A stretch of 64,000 nt of DNA from Hydractinia symbiolongicarpus (lineage: Eukaryota > Cnidaria > Hydrozoa > Anthoathecata > Hydractiniidae), in assembly GCF_029227915.1 (NCBI RefSeq), contig NC_079884.1:14820001-14884000 (forward strand). Reading direction: 5' to 3'. Position 1 is the first letter of the stretch, and every line of letters starts with the position of its first letter. The notes beneath the pieces were generated by a model. The model was not told where the DNA came from. It saw nothing but the letters and a program-made list of their open reading frames with translations, and did not search any database. The position numbers and the translations under genes are program-made. Positions 40,401-55,400 of this stretch are shown here, one piece after another.

Positions 40401-43400
40401 CTTTATGTTTTAACAACGCTTGACTTTAAAAAGGTTTATTTAAACCAATTTATTATTTGTTCACCATGGAACTATATTCTATGGTGATTAAAACTTCTAA
40501 GAAGCATTATTTATCAATTATCAACAAAATGTGGTAACGTGTGATTAGATAAAGCTGATTTTGTTGGGATATACTGATACAAGACAACCTGTTTATAGCT
40601 GCTATTTTACAAGTCAAAATGTGTAAGTCTTAGATTGTGGCATGTAGCTAGTTATATGTTCAATAAGAAAACAAAACTAAAGCTAGCTTGGATAGCTGGC
40701 TAGCTAAGTATAAAATATGTTTTCAATGTCTTATAAATGTTAGCTGAATAAATTTTTATAAGCAACCCAGTTGAAAATATTAGGTTTAAATTAGGGTCAA
40801 AATTAACATAATGCTTAGCAATCATATTAGTCCTTATATTTACGCTACGATATGATCCCTTCCCTTCCCTCAGCTATCAACTTTCCTAGTTGAACTATGG
40901 TTTCCTAGAAGCAATATATAGCAAAATAATTTGATTCGAAGGGTCAAGGTCTGGTTCACATTTCCCAAATTGTGTTGGTAAAATAAAGGTGCTAGGTGCA
41001 AAAAACAATTAGCTGAGAAACTTGTCTTCAGAAAAGCCTTAGCAATTTAATGCTTGACCCAAGAGATAGATTATTCTACTATCACTTAAATGTGTTATAT
41101 ATTTTATAGCATCAGCCATTCAATAATTACGTAGCACTCAAAGAAGACCTTCATTAGGTCTAATTTGGTACACTAAAATAACTAAAAATATCTGACATAC
41201 ATAAAAACTAAATTATCGCAACAACTAATATGATCATACCCTCACCCCTCAGGTATGTAATTATTGAATGGCCCCTCTAGCTACATAATTTTTTCTTTGG
41301 TTCATATGTTTTCAGCTTTAAATCCTTTTTGTTGTGTTTTCGGACACAAATTTTGTTTTTAAACATGACATTTTTTTAACTATGACTGGTGTGGCTAAAT
41401 TTTGCACAAGTGTGACGTTTCTGCTTGCTAGCTATACATGACAGACCAACATAATTTTAAACTTGTTAAGCGGTCACATCAGTTGTTTATAATAATTGGA
41501 AGACGCATTTAGCCGGTCTGACTAAAACTATACTTTTGGAAGAGCACTTGATTTTTCAAGTGGAAAAATGAATAAAAAATAAGATTTTTTTTATTTAGTA
41601 ATGCCTCATTATGCCTGCCTATATATATGGTTGCAAGATTAGCTAGCTAGCTACATGTTATGTTTCATCTAGCTAAACTGCCAAAGTCATGTTTTTAAAG
41701 AGGAACCTTATTATCATTCAAAATGTCAACAATGGAAATAACATATTTCATAAAAATATTTACAGTTTAGCTCACCCATTCTAATCAATCTTTTTGAACA
41801 TTTTCCATAATCTTTTGTTTTTGTATCAAAATCCGCTATCTTTATAACAAAATGTTGTATATATTATGACGCGCGAATAAATTATCTATGTAAGATGTAA
41901 GCCAATCACATTACAGAACTCACCAGCCTGTACTAGGGGTAATTTCGCCACCCGCCTTGATGTCAAAAAGGCAAAAACTCCTGGGGACGAGGTTGGTTTT
42001 TTGAGTTACAGTTAAAAAAAATCAACTTAATTAGTTGTTTTACGAACGAAGTCAATACTAGCTTACAGTCGGTCCACGAAATAAAAATAATTTTATCGAG
42101 AATGTATGGTGGGAACAACAAAAAAATAATAAAAAAGAACGAAGGAGGGTGTCACGACAACCATTTTTGTTCTATGTATTTTCGCATAATGCACATAGTT
42201 TATATTTTTTAGGAAAAATTTTGAAGGAAAAATAACAATTTGTGTCGCTTGGTTCTCACCTGGCACTAAAGAGCACTAAAGAGCGATAGAAATTGAGCAC
42301 TAAAGAGCACTGGAAAATGAGCGTCTGTTTTAGAGTGATTCACACTATAAGAGAAAAATACTTAATATAAAAACTCCTTTGAGCATGGAACGTAGAATAA
42401 AATCACAATTCACACTCTATTTCGTCATTTGGAAATCATGTTCTGTACAAAATACTTCTGTAGGAATGTTGGCACCTTTGATCTCAGAAGAAAACAATGA
42501 AATGATCACTAGAATCCTAGTACTGTTATCAAAAGCCTTAGTGCTCGTTAGTGCTAGAAAAACAGCACTAATGAGCAACAATGAGCACTAAGGAGCGTTG
42601 AAACAGATTCTAAGCTATAAAAAAATAAGAGATATCGCTTGTTAGTGCTCTTTAGTGTCAGGTGAGAACCAAGCTTAAAAAAATGTAACTAGTTCTCAAG
42701 GTGAAAAGATAAAAATACTTGCATGCTTAAAAACGTGTTTTTGAAAGTTACGCAGCAAGAATCATTCTTGTGTTTTTGAAAGTACAACAAGTTATTCTTC
42801 TCCACTTATTTCTCAAGTGTTAAAGAAAAACAGAAAAGTTATTGTGATAAAAAAGTTTAATGTTCTTTTAATGCTTTTTGTGCAGTCTTATAAGAACAAC
42901 TAAATTTAAGTGCAAAATCTTTTTACGAACTATAGATTAGTAGACAATATTTAAAGTCTTTCGCGACACTAAAATTATTTATTTAATTATTTATTTATAC
43001 AGAGGATGGTGTTACAACAAGCGTATTCTACCTTGTTTTTTATTATTTTTATTAAACAGTATCGATTATAAGTCCTCCAGTAATAAATTTAAGCTAGTGT
43101 AAGAATAAAGATATATAATAATCACAACGAAGGATGGTGTTACGACAATAATCTGTCTTTTTTCACTTGTTTTATAACTATTTTAGCGAAAGTAGCTAAT
43201 TTCTGTTATAAATAACATAAAAATTTAAACTTCTGTTTAACCACGAAACTATTTTTGTGATTACAAAATTAGCGCATCGCGCATTTTAGTTTTATCACAA
43301 CAAGTTACCACAAACAAAGAATCAACTTCAAGACATTTTTGATTTCTCTTTTCCCTTTTAAAAAGATTTTTTAAACTTTATTTAACATGTTTTTTTTTTG

Positions 43401-46400
43401 GTATTACATCACAAGAACATTCGTCCAAAAGCTGTAGGTACAGGAGACCTAACCTCCCCCATGTTTGGGTTGTATTTAACTTGCATGGGTGCACACTCTT
43501 TTGGCAGTATTCTCTGTGACAATGAAGGTCGGACTGACTTGTGGCATAGTTCCAAATGGTCTTCCATTTTTCGTTTGAGTCTTAGGGGCCAGGGGCCAAC
43601 TTTAATGTTCTTATGCTCTTTATAATAACACCAACCATTTTTTATCGCAGGCTTCATAAACTTTGTGTTTTTAGTAGCGCTTAGTTAGTACATTCTCTCA
43701 AAATATAAGACAACTAGTTATTTAAACCAGTGGAATAACACACTAATTCTTTTTTTAAACTTATTGTGCTTCTTATAGCACAAAGGTTTGTTGATAATTT
43801 CATTAAGAAGGGTGAAAAAACGTTTTAAACAAAAATCCCTGGAGGAATCCACTCAAGAACATTAGACAACAATAACAACAATGTTAATTGCCTGTGACTT
43901 TACCGGTATAACAATTGAAAAGAAAGCATTCATCACGGTAAAATTACATTAGCATGCAATGACATTCTTAACTAATAAAATCATTTTGTTTTATCAAATT
44001 ATTTTTTTTTAGCCAATTATAATCGTAAACAAAACGTTTATAAAATACAGAACAGTTTTATAGGGGATGTATTACAGACACCTTTAAAAAAATTGCAAAG
44101 AATTTATTCCGCTTTGCCTGTTACAGACAGACACAGTCTCTGTATTATTATATAGATTATATTGTAGATAGACATGGTTTGAAAATAAAATAAAATAAAA
44201 TCTTGACCGACCTGGTCGATCCTTAAACCCTCACCTAGGTGACGGCAAACATAAATATTTTTAAGTCCAGCCTTATTTCCTCTATCTGATATTAAAGCAG
44301 CATTGAAACAAATAGTCCCAGAACTGAGTGTCTGGCTTTTGGTTAAAGAGAATTTTCTAACAATATTAATATATCCCCTGCATATATTTTTAAAGAATTA
44401 CCTCGGCAATGGTGGTTAGCAGCGTAGAACAAATCTCTTGAAAAACATCCTGAATATCTTCCTCAAAGGTGGTGATATCCAAATTACTATAAACCTTGAT
44501 AAAATTTAGTTCTTGTTCTTTGTGCTAGAAAATAAGAAAAAGGTAATGCACAATCTATTGTTGTGTTTTGAAGTAAAAACCATAAGTTAAAGGGAAATTA
44601 TTATTGAAATCTTTCCGCCACTAGTTAACCAGTTAATTTATAAGAGAATGTTTAACACCAATATTAAAAAAACCTAATATAACATGTGGCTATTGTGTGG
44701 TAATACAAGAAAAGGAATAAATCTTCTACAGCCACAACATTCATATTCTTATATTTCGCTATAACTCACACTTTTAGTTGCCAACCAAATAATTATTTTT
44801 TTATTCTTCATTCTGCATAGTCCACTTAAAGGAAAGAAATTATTGCACAAGAAGAGATTGCAGAATTTGGTCAAAATTTGCAGTCTTTTCTTCTGCAATT
44901 TCTAGCCAGGAGTAGCAATTTGCAATCTTTTCTTCCGCAATTCCTAGAAAAATTACACAATTCGCAATATCGTCTTCCGCCATTCCAATATTATAAAATA
45001 AAATTTGCTATCTAATTTTGTCGATTTCCAAGAAAAAGAAGAGTTTTTTGATGTTATTGTTTTGCTATATGAAGGAAACCCCTTAATTATTTGCATTGAA
45101 AGAAATTTGCAAAGGAAAAAATTAAAAGATAAGACAAATAAAATTTAACAAGCAATTTCGGTGAAAAATTCATGCATTATTGCTTCAATTCGCAATTTTA
45201 AATTCTGCAATTTCTCGATACAATATCAGATTCACAATTTCAATTCTGCAGGTTCATGATTGTGTTCAATTTGCAATGAAAAGTTACTTTACAAAAATTA
45301 CCACTGAAAATAATGGTTCATACTTACAATTTGAGCAATTTTTTCTCTTAGAAGTGTAAACATGTCCTTTCTGAATTTCCCACTGCTTTCAACATCAGCA
45401 AATTTAAGGACAAGGAATCTTTCAATAAGCTACAGAAAATATAAAAAAGAATTAAATGTTGCTTTGCAAAAGAAATACAAAAGCAAAAAATGGGTTTAAA
45501 ATTGTACTATGTAGGCATTGCAGTCGCAGCACATTTATGGAGCTTTCATCTTTTAAATTAATGACAGCAACATTTTGCAGTCACAGCTTTTTAAACACAT
45601 CTGACGAGGATTTTTTAATTTTGTATACAATAAATTACTCACACAACAGGGATCAGTACAAGGTTACAATAACTTTGTGCACACTAAAAACTCATAACTT
45701 TTGTGTTAATGTTTTTCTTCCTAGAAACCATTCTTGATCTTCACTAAATATTTCTATGGATCTATTTTTAGATTGACTGGCAAAAGCTGAAATTTTAAAC
45801 CTTTAGTTTTTCCATTACATTTTTTCCATTGTTTATATCAAAATTCAATATTCTAAAGATCTCTTATAATAATACGGAGCTTCTGTCTGTGACTTTTGCA
45901 AAGTCGATAAAATTTCTTTGATAAAGTCTATAAAACATCGTCTATAAATTTGTTCTGTAGATTATTAAACTTTGACGTTAGAGCAATATTGACGTCAAAG
46001 AAAGTATATTAAGATTAGTGAAGCCATTGCATTGCACTTTTAAATTTAAGGCTAAATAACTTGGAAACGGGTGAAAATAACTGACGTCATCTCCTGCGTG
46101 GGTAACTAGGGACTACCTGGGACCAATTTGGGTAAGTTTCCCAAACCTGGGTCCACGAATCCGTTTCGGAATGGGCGGGTTGATGACGTCATGAAAAAAC
46201 CTTCAAACCCTAATATCTCTGCAACCATTTATCAAAAGTACATGATCCTATACATTTTCTTGATCAGCGTTTCAAGATCTATACGATGAACGCAACGGGT
46301 ATACAAATTTCTAAAATAAAATTGGGGCCATTGCTGACGTCAGCAAACTTTTAAAACCCTTACATTTCATTAATCGCTCATCAAAACCACACAATTATAT

Positions 46401-49400
46401 ACATTTTCTTGATCAGCTGTGTAAGCTCTACACATTGGAGGAAACATGAAAACAAGTTTCTCAATTTATTTATTGTGTATTTGCACTGCTGACATCAGCA
46501 AATAATCTAAAACAACCTATTTTTCCATTGTCGTTCTGCCTAAGTGGATTACTCCACGGGCCCTATCGACTAGTATATAATAATAAATTGAAAGACGTTT
46601 TTTTATTCTTTTAAAAATATTTTCGCAAAGCAACTTTTTGCCAATTCCTAGACGTGACAATGCTGATGGGTTCTTCTTTTTCATGTCTATAAATTAAATA
46701 ATAGCATGGACACATTTGTTTTTGTAAAGAAACAATATGATCGTTTCACACAGGTATTATCTTGTCTGGAAATAAACAATAGCAGTTGCTGGTCAATTTA
46801 GATAATAGTCTTTAAAAGTGACAAATGACCAAAAATTACATTTCGGGTCGACTTACACAGGGGGTTGTCTTATACAGGTAGTCATATTACAACAGGATTA
46901 ACTGTATAAAAGTCGTTTCAAAAGAAATCATGGTAATTATGCAAGGAAAATTCATCGGGTTTTTCTCGTTACGTAATATTTGTGTGCCGTTATACAGCAC
47001 ACTAGTTCCACTCCTAACGTTATAACACGTGCAACAACTCCCATCCATCTCACAAGTCGATTAACCATCAGACCTGTAACAAGTTAAAGAGAAAGATGTC
47101 AAAATCATGTTCAAAATCACAAAGTCATGCAAAGAGAATATTCTGTAGCGCCAAAGAGAGGATAGTTCATCAGCAACAAGCACCACCACCAGACCAGAAA
47201 CTTACAAAATTTAATGATAAGTATAATACAGATTTCTTGCACACCGACAGTGAGTTTGAACTTAAAAGTAACTATAACCCCTCGATACCATTAGTTAAAG
47301 GTAGACCAAAGAAAAACATTTTATTCTGGAAAAACATCAGAACCAACGAAACTATACAAAACGTAATTTCGGAAGGTTATAAAATTCCTTTTCTTACATC
47401 AGCTATAACTTTGCATATTTTTAAAACAATAAATTAGCTTTTGAAAACAAATTATTTGTGAATAAGCCAGTAAACGAGCTCCTGAATACAGAAAGAATAA
47501 AAATGTTGTGAAACGGTGATAATCCGCACATTGTAAATCCAAGTTCAGTAGCAGTACATAATAATAAAAAACGCCTAATTCTGGATCTCAGATATGTAAA
47601 AAGCATGTTTACAAAGATAAGATAAAATTTGATGATTAGAAAGTTATGAAAGACTACCTAATACCCAACAACTTTCTTTTTAAATTCGATATCACTCAAG
47701 GTTATCACTATATCGATATTTACCCTGACTTCAGAAATATCTTGGTTTTTCTTGGTTCTATGAAGGAAAACTCTGCCATCTTGTATATTTAGTTCTTTCG
47801 TTTGGACTCACATCTGCTCCATTTATTTTTAAAACAGTGATTAGTTATCTAGTAAAGTTCTGGAGGTTTAATAGCATACAAATAACAGTTTATCTCAATG
47901 ATCGATTGGGTTTATCAGATTCTTCATTAGATGCAACACGTCATTCCAATTTTGTACAACATTAATTAACTGTGGCTTCAAAACAAACAGCAAAAAAATC
48001 AGTGTGGACTCCTTCGCATAAACATTCAGTGGTTAGGTACACAAGTTGATCTCCAAAGATGCTGCTTTTCTATTCCCTGTGACAAAATTATTTCAGCTCA
48101 GAATTTCATTCATTTTATTCTCACAAAATTACCATACATGTTAGCAAGATTATTAGCTCAATTTTGTGGCAAAATACTCTCTTAAAAATTTGTCTTGGGA
48201 GATATTGTACAATTAAAACAAGATATTTTTACAAACTAATTCATTAAGAGTAAGTTGGGACAGAAAATTAAATTTGAAATACAAAAATTGCGTCATAAAA
48301 GAACTTTTATTTTGGAGAGATACTTTAAAATACCTTAACAACAAAAGTTTTATGCAATATCAAATTCCTATGATGAGCGCTTATTTTGACACCAGTAATT
48401 AGAGCTCATGCGTGCATAAACAACATTAAGTACGAATCGAAAAAATGTTTGACCTGGGGAGAATTATTTGCAGTCACTTATGCCCTTATATCTTTTAAAT
48501 CACGTTTTTTGGAACACATAACTTCGCTGTTTCAATTATTGCAAAGTCTGGACCAACAAAGAGCCTAAAAATATGTGTGCATAGAAAACAATATAGAATT
48601 TGATATATATATGTACTTGTGCTGATTATTTGAGTAGATTAGTTAATTACGACGATTCGCAAACTACAAATACCTTGTTTACACAGCTAAACAGTTTTTG
48701 GGGACGCTTTACAATCGATAGATTCGCCAGTAACTTAACACTCATTTACAAAAATTTAACCCAAAATACAGTTGTCCTAGTACCTCACAGGTAAACGCAC
48801 TCTCAATATCATGGATTGGGAAATAACTATTTAGTTCCCCCAATCCATTTGATTACGAAAACTATCCAACATATGTCATTCTCACAATGTAAAGTACCTC
48901 ATTGGCCTTCGGCAGCTTTTTGGCCCCTGCTAGTGGATCATTATAATAAATTTCAACAAGTTGAAGGAAAAGCCCGTCCGCCCACCCATCCCTTATAAAA
49001 AGTGGTAAAAAAAAAAAAAATTGCCTTACTTAAAGGTAGTTCTATATGGCTTCTTTTCGAAAAATAGGTAAATGAAACCAATCTCATTTGGCTACAAGGT
49101 ACCGAAGAATTTTTATCATGGAAAAGGAAAGTCTCTAAGTGAAAACATCCACTTCAAATTAGTAGAAAAAAAGGCAAATACCTTGTGATTCTTGTTGCTT
49201 CTCTTATATTATGTAATATTTTTGATGACATAAAAATTGTAACTATTCTGGAAGAGTGTAATAAAGACGTGATATTAAAATGAAAATAATGCTGACTGTT
49301 AGCTGAGTCAAAGTTGTAGCTTAGTAGAGAAGCCACGGAGAGGATAGGTTAAAATTCGATATTGTTAACACTGATCTTATCAGAGAAGCTATTGGGCATA

Positions 49401-52400
49401 TTGCTGAAGACAATTAGGTCAGTTATACTTTAGATTTGTATTTTTACACTTATGTATTTACGTATTTACGAACTTGTACAACTATGATAATTAGGACGAC
49501 TACACTACTCATAACTAAGAAGACTACGCTACTTAATACTGCGTTTTTATTATCACCTACGGATTTTAGAAAATAAATAAGGTTAATTTCAGTTAAGCAA
49601 AGCGAATTAGAAAATAAGGTAAGTTATGACATGCTATTTTTTGTATCTTTAATACTGTATATGGATAAGGGAACTTTCAGACAGGAAAGAAGTAACTTCC
49701 AATAGGTAATACTGTGTTCACTACTACAACATGCTTTTCCCACACTTCCAACAACCAATACTCAGGAAATAATATTCAAAGGTAAGAAATATGTCAAAAG
49801 CAAAATAATGGTAATAATACTGTCTTTTCCAGGAGTTTATACATTTTTATTATATACATTTTTAAATTTATACATTTTTAATTTTTTTTAATTTGCTTTT
49901 TAGGACAGGCTTCTCATTTTGAGGCACACGATCGCGTTCCTACGCCCTATCACGTACGTGAATGACTTGAAGTACGGGACCAATTGCGTACCTGTGTTGA
50001 CAGATTACTTCCTACTTATTAAAAATAGCCCTATTTCAAAAACAACCTGCTTGCTGTTTTATCAATGTGCGATGGGCTCTTTATCTTGCTACATCCACAT
50101 GTTGCGATGATACCAATGTTTAGCTTAACGATACCAATGTTTAGCTTAAGGCTACCATGTTGGACTGAACGATAGACCCTGCCAAATCCGCTCCTGAGTA
50201 CAATAAATTTTAGGAGTATTTTTGTTGTTCCTTCCATTGTTAGTAGTTTTCTTCTCTTTTGACCTTTCACTCAGCATTTTTAGGGAGTTACAAACCAGAT
50301 GTTATCAGAACCCGCACCTTTGTATAACCCACATTGTGTTAAGAAAAAATTCAGCGTAGTTTTACTTACCCTAATCATTTTGTAAACATGTGCGTGTGGT
50401 TGCTTTTTTCATGTGTTTTTTAGTTGTGTCATTATTTTTTTTATACTGAACACAAGTGGGGGATGTTTAAACTCGTGAACCCCAAACACGAGAACCGAGT
50501 GTCTGAACTAGCGACTCTCTCAGTCTCATCACGGATTGTTTGTAACAGTGATGTATGGAACATTCTGTTCAATGTTTATATAATTTTGTTATCCATTTAT
50601 ATCTCAGCCATCACATTGTGCATGATAAAATAAATTGCAGCAATGGGGAGGAGATAGTTGCATGTCTCTTATTAATTATATTTTTAATTTATTTTTCATA
50701 TTTTCAATGGTCACCTGTTGCTTGAAAGTAGCGAAGATAAAAAAGAAAATTATCATTTATACATTTAATTTTAACATTTTTCAATACTTTTAACAGGAAT
50801 TAATAATGAAGTCCTGGGCACTAGATTGTGAAATACATGTCAATAACACCTAACAATGATACCTGTTATAATGCTCTATTACCAAAAGCAAATCATTCAA
50901 TGTGCTCAATGTGATCACAAAGATATAAACAGATTAGAATTCCATTAAACACAAAAGAAAAAAAACTTGCTTGCTAGCACCAGTAAATGTACAAACTTTG
51001 AAATTTCGCAATAAATGAAATAAAAAATAAAACTTATCATATAACCCGCACCACATTATAACCCGCACTAACAGTGGAAGTCGTGAGAATCAACATATAA
51101 ACTGCCGGTTATATACCGGAAAATACGGTAAACAGGCCCAAGGAACAATGTTGATAAACAAATAAATTGCTATTTTAAAATCGCGTACCTGGAGCAAATT
51201 AGGTTAGCTACGTAATCGGGTAACGTCATCAACTAGCGTACGTGATTTATCACGTAAGCACATATTTCCAAAATGAGAAGCCTTGAAAATATATTGAAAA
51301 AAAAAAAAAGCTGTGCAGTGAATATTTTACACACAGAGACAAAATACAGCTATTATTATAGAGATATGATATTCAAATTTTTATCTTTGACTTTTAGAGA
51401 TAAGGAAAAGAAGTTAAAAATTGAACATAAATTTGAATTGCACTTTATACGAACCGTTAGTTCCTTTTCAATGACTCTATTATCGACGCTTTTCCAACAA
51501 CTTTTATGTATCATACAATCATTTACCACTTTTCCAACCTTTAATAATTTTGAGTTTATCTGTTTAGATAGCATTTCCATCATTTTGTTGTGTTGTTCAT
51601 CATTTGGATTTATCACATTTGACAGTGAAGCATAGCCAGCGTTTGTAGCTTCAATAAGCTCAGTGTAGAAAGGTTCATTGTCAGCAATGGTTGGTATTTT
51701 TTCAGGTAATTGAATTAGCAAATCAAATAGAGTATCCAATAATACAGGCCTGTGTACATAAAAGGCAGAATTTATTACAAGTTTATCGAAGCAAAAAAAA
51801 ATTGTCCAACAAAATCCACAGTTTTGCTGAAAGTTTTGAATTTATGTTTTGAATTTAATCTCTTTATTTTCAGTGTCTAAATTCTACATTTATCTCATAT
51901 AAACGTTTTTATTTAAAATCACATCTGTAACAGCAGCAAAACGATTGTAAAGGCATTTAATGAATAACTTTTCATCAAAGATTTGTGATGTTATAACAAT
52001 GGTAAAAAGTCTTATTTAAAATTATAATAATTGCTTGTGTTTCACTTTCTTCTAAAAAGGCACCTATTACTAACTTTAATTCCTACTTGTACAAATTTGG
52101 TTTTTTGTGTAAAAAATATGTTCTTTTTATAACACTTAAAATTTGTCTTCCCAAATTCAAAACATTGGGTCGAAATCTTCTCTATTAAAACTTGGTTTAA
52201 CCAAGCAGTGTCCACAATTTTTATAACAAATTGACATGCACGGACAAAACCATTGCTTAATTTCAGTTGTTCATTGACATATTTAAATGAGACTTCTTTG
52301 CTATCAATGAAACCATTATTACCGGATTTCTTTAACTATACTGGTTGTGATGGCTTTGTATAACTTTTAGGTCTTCTCTTAGCATTGACAAAATAATGTA

Positions 52401-55400
52401 AAACATTTTATCAGCACTATGTTGTATTGTTAAAATTAATTAATAATTTATAAATTAAGCAATATTTTAGTTAACTATTTTTAAATCAATTTTCATAGTT
52501 TGGAATTTTCCTTACCAACTCTATAAAACAACACTTATGCTTTGACGATTACAACGATTGATGCAGGAAAGTCAGTGAGTAAAGCCATTACAGTGCACTT
52601 ATAAGGACAAATAACTTATAATGAGTAGAAATACTTAGAAATAGAACTTCATCTCTGGCGCAGGTAACTAGGGATCACTTTAGAACAAAACAGGACCAAT
52701 TTCCTAAAGCTGGGTCAACCTGCAGGCTCTAGAACAGACGATTTAATAATGTCATGAAAAAACCTTTAAACTCCAATCTCTGTTCAATCATTTGTCAAAA
52801 TCACATGATCCCATACATTTTTACATTAAAAAAAAATTGTGTCAGGTCAAAATTAAAATGACGGATCTTTTTCATTGTTCTCCTACCTGAGTGGATTTTT
52901 TTTTGCAAAAGCAATTTTTTGCTTATTATATATATTTTTATAAAATTTATGCTGACTCAGATAAAATCATTTTAATATATCTTAAGGTCTATATTTTAGA
53001 AAAGTAGTAAAGAAAATATGTACAAATAAAAGACACAGTTGTTTGGACGGCTAAAGAGACCCTGAAAACATGTTAAGCAGGTTTAAACAATTCATTTTAA
53101 GTCCTTACAAAACATAATATACCAACCTTTCACGTGTAGACAGGTCTTGACTTGTTTCAAACTTTTCCTTCAATTGGTAGATGGTTGAAGTGAGATATCC
53201 TACCTATAAAATAAAGTGTAGAAAATAAGAAATGATTTATGTAGAAATATAAATATTAACTTCCTATTTTACAAAAAGAGCTAAAAAAGAGTGGTGAAAT
53301 TTGTGGTACCCTTCACAACCCTTTATTTTTTTTAATCACATGGAAACCTTTTGTGAGAAAAGACCATGTTGATTCAAATTTTACATAAGAGGAGTATCGA
53401 AGCTACTCACAATGCAAGTGATTGCAATTTGGTGAATGCACATCGTGACTTCAAAATTCACACTGTCATATGTTGGTTTTTGCTTCATATCACTGCATAT
53501 ATCTTTATAATATATTGCGTGGCTGAAGAAGCGTACATTTAGTAGACCGCGGGCATATAATGCATTTTATTTTTATATGGGGAAATTTTTCTAAGCTCTT
53601 CTTCTTGGGTGTTTTTGTCTCCATTATTCAAAATAATTTCGGTATGTCCCTTTCTATTTGTCTCGTATAACGAAGACACAAAATTGTTAATCGAGCTAAT
53701 ATTTGATTGACTCGTTTAATACTTATACTTGTTAAGAATAACCAGTACAAAATACTTTTAATCGAGCATGCATTGTTGTGTTTGTCTCATTTTAATGCTC
53801 ATGCTTGTGGGGGAAAAGCGAAAGTGCTCTTCCAAAAGATTTTAATGACATTAGAAAAACATTAGTATTGTGGCTGTTGTGGCTTATTTCGGAGATTAAA
53901 CATTGTCAGACATCAATTATTAAAAAGGCAGTTAAATCCTAACCTCCTTCATGTAGCTGGGTTTTTAAAAGTAAAAAAAGAAAGCAAGATATGCTGGGCA
54001 ATCAATGTAAGTTAGCCTAATACTGTTTCTAACCCCCTTGCACAGATAAAAAATTTGAGTTTACAAAAGGAAATTCCTCAGATCTATCAAAATGAGGCCT
54101 GGCGAAGTTGTGCCACCGTTGCGAGGAAAATAAAAATGAGCATATCATGGGTCCGGAAAAAATATGAAGCAGCGGTTATTCACGGAAATTTGCTTCGCTT
54201 ACCCAAACATTGTTTTTTCGTAAGATCGATAGAAGAGACTTACATCATAAGTGAGTTTAAACGCTTCACGGTGACGTGAATGTAATTTATTTATGGGTGG
54301 CGAAATTTTATATATCACATACACTTACTCACTAGATTTAAATTCCTCATTGGTCTTTAACTTTATCGAAATAAAAGTTTTGTTAAGTTTGGTGTATTAG
54401 ATGTTTTGCCGAATTTAATTTACTTTATTGTCAAAAATTTTGTGGAAAGAAAATCTTTGTTGTTTTGTGTTTTTTAATCTTCGAAAATTCATGAAATGAA
54501 ATTCAACGTAATGTGAAGTTATTTTGGCAAACTGCAAAAATTAATTCCACGAAAATACCAAAAATTAATTCCACAAAAATACAAAGATTTTGGGAGTTTT
54601 GGAATGGCGAAATTTTCTTTCTGTAAAAATTTTTGGTAATAAAGTAGTGACTTATATATAGCTACAGATAAACCAGAAAGGAAGTCGATAAGCCAAAGAT
54701 GGCCATATATATTATAGAGAGTTAGCGCAACATAAATAAAACTCTTAGTTTTTTCCCACGCTTTCTAATCTATATACTCATAGTGTTTCTTGGAATGTTT
54801 TTTCAGGCTTTTATTGGTAAATATTACTTGATTATATTACTTAGCTATGTTCCTGAAGTGTAAACCCTCCAAAAAATGCCTGCACTTTCTAGGGCACATG
54901 TGACTTATTGGAACCCTCAATGAAACTACCTCATATGTATCATTATCACAACAGTTTGATAACTGGTGTTTTAAATTTTGTGGAGATTATCTTTGGTTCC
55001 CTTAAATTTGGCATGATTTAATTTTTAATCAATTTTTTTTAATTTTTATTCACACAAAAATTGTTGTTGGAATTTTAAAAAAACAAAAATTACTTCGCCA
55101 CAATGGGTGTTGATTTTTTACAAATGAGTGTTGATATTTTTGTTTACAGAGAAATTACTATATATTTAGGTGTGTAAAAAAAGAATCTTCTCCTTACATT
55201 TTAGAGGCACCAGCTCTTGATATATACCTAGTTATATATAGTTTCAGCATTTTCATATTAACATTTCATACAAACATTCTTCTAAATAGTATTTCCAAGG
55301 ATGTATCCATTGTATTAACTATGTGTTTGTGTATATTCTTTAGCATTATGTATCTTGCATTCAAATTTCCAAAAAAATTTTTTAAATATATACTCAGAAA

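Noticed and set aside
42379-42591. 70-codon plus-strand ORF
   Set aside because: It lies inside the MITE at 42247-42674 and has no recognisable domain.
46830-46920. Terminal repeat of the DIRS-like element (gtcgacttacacagggggtt)
   Set aside because: No matching copy was found downstream of the element.
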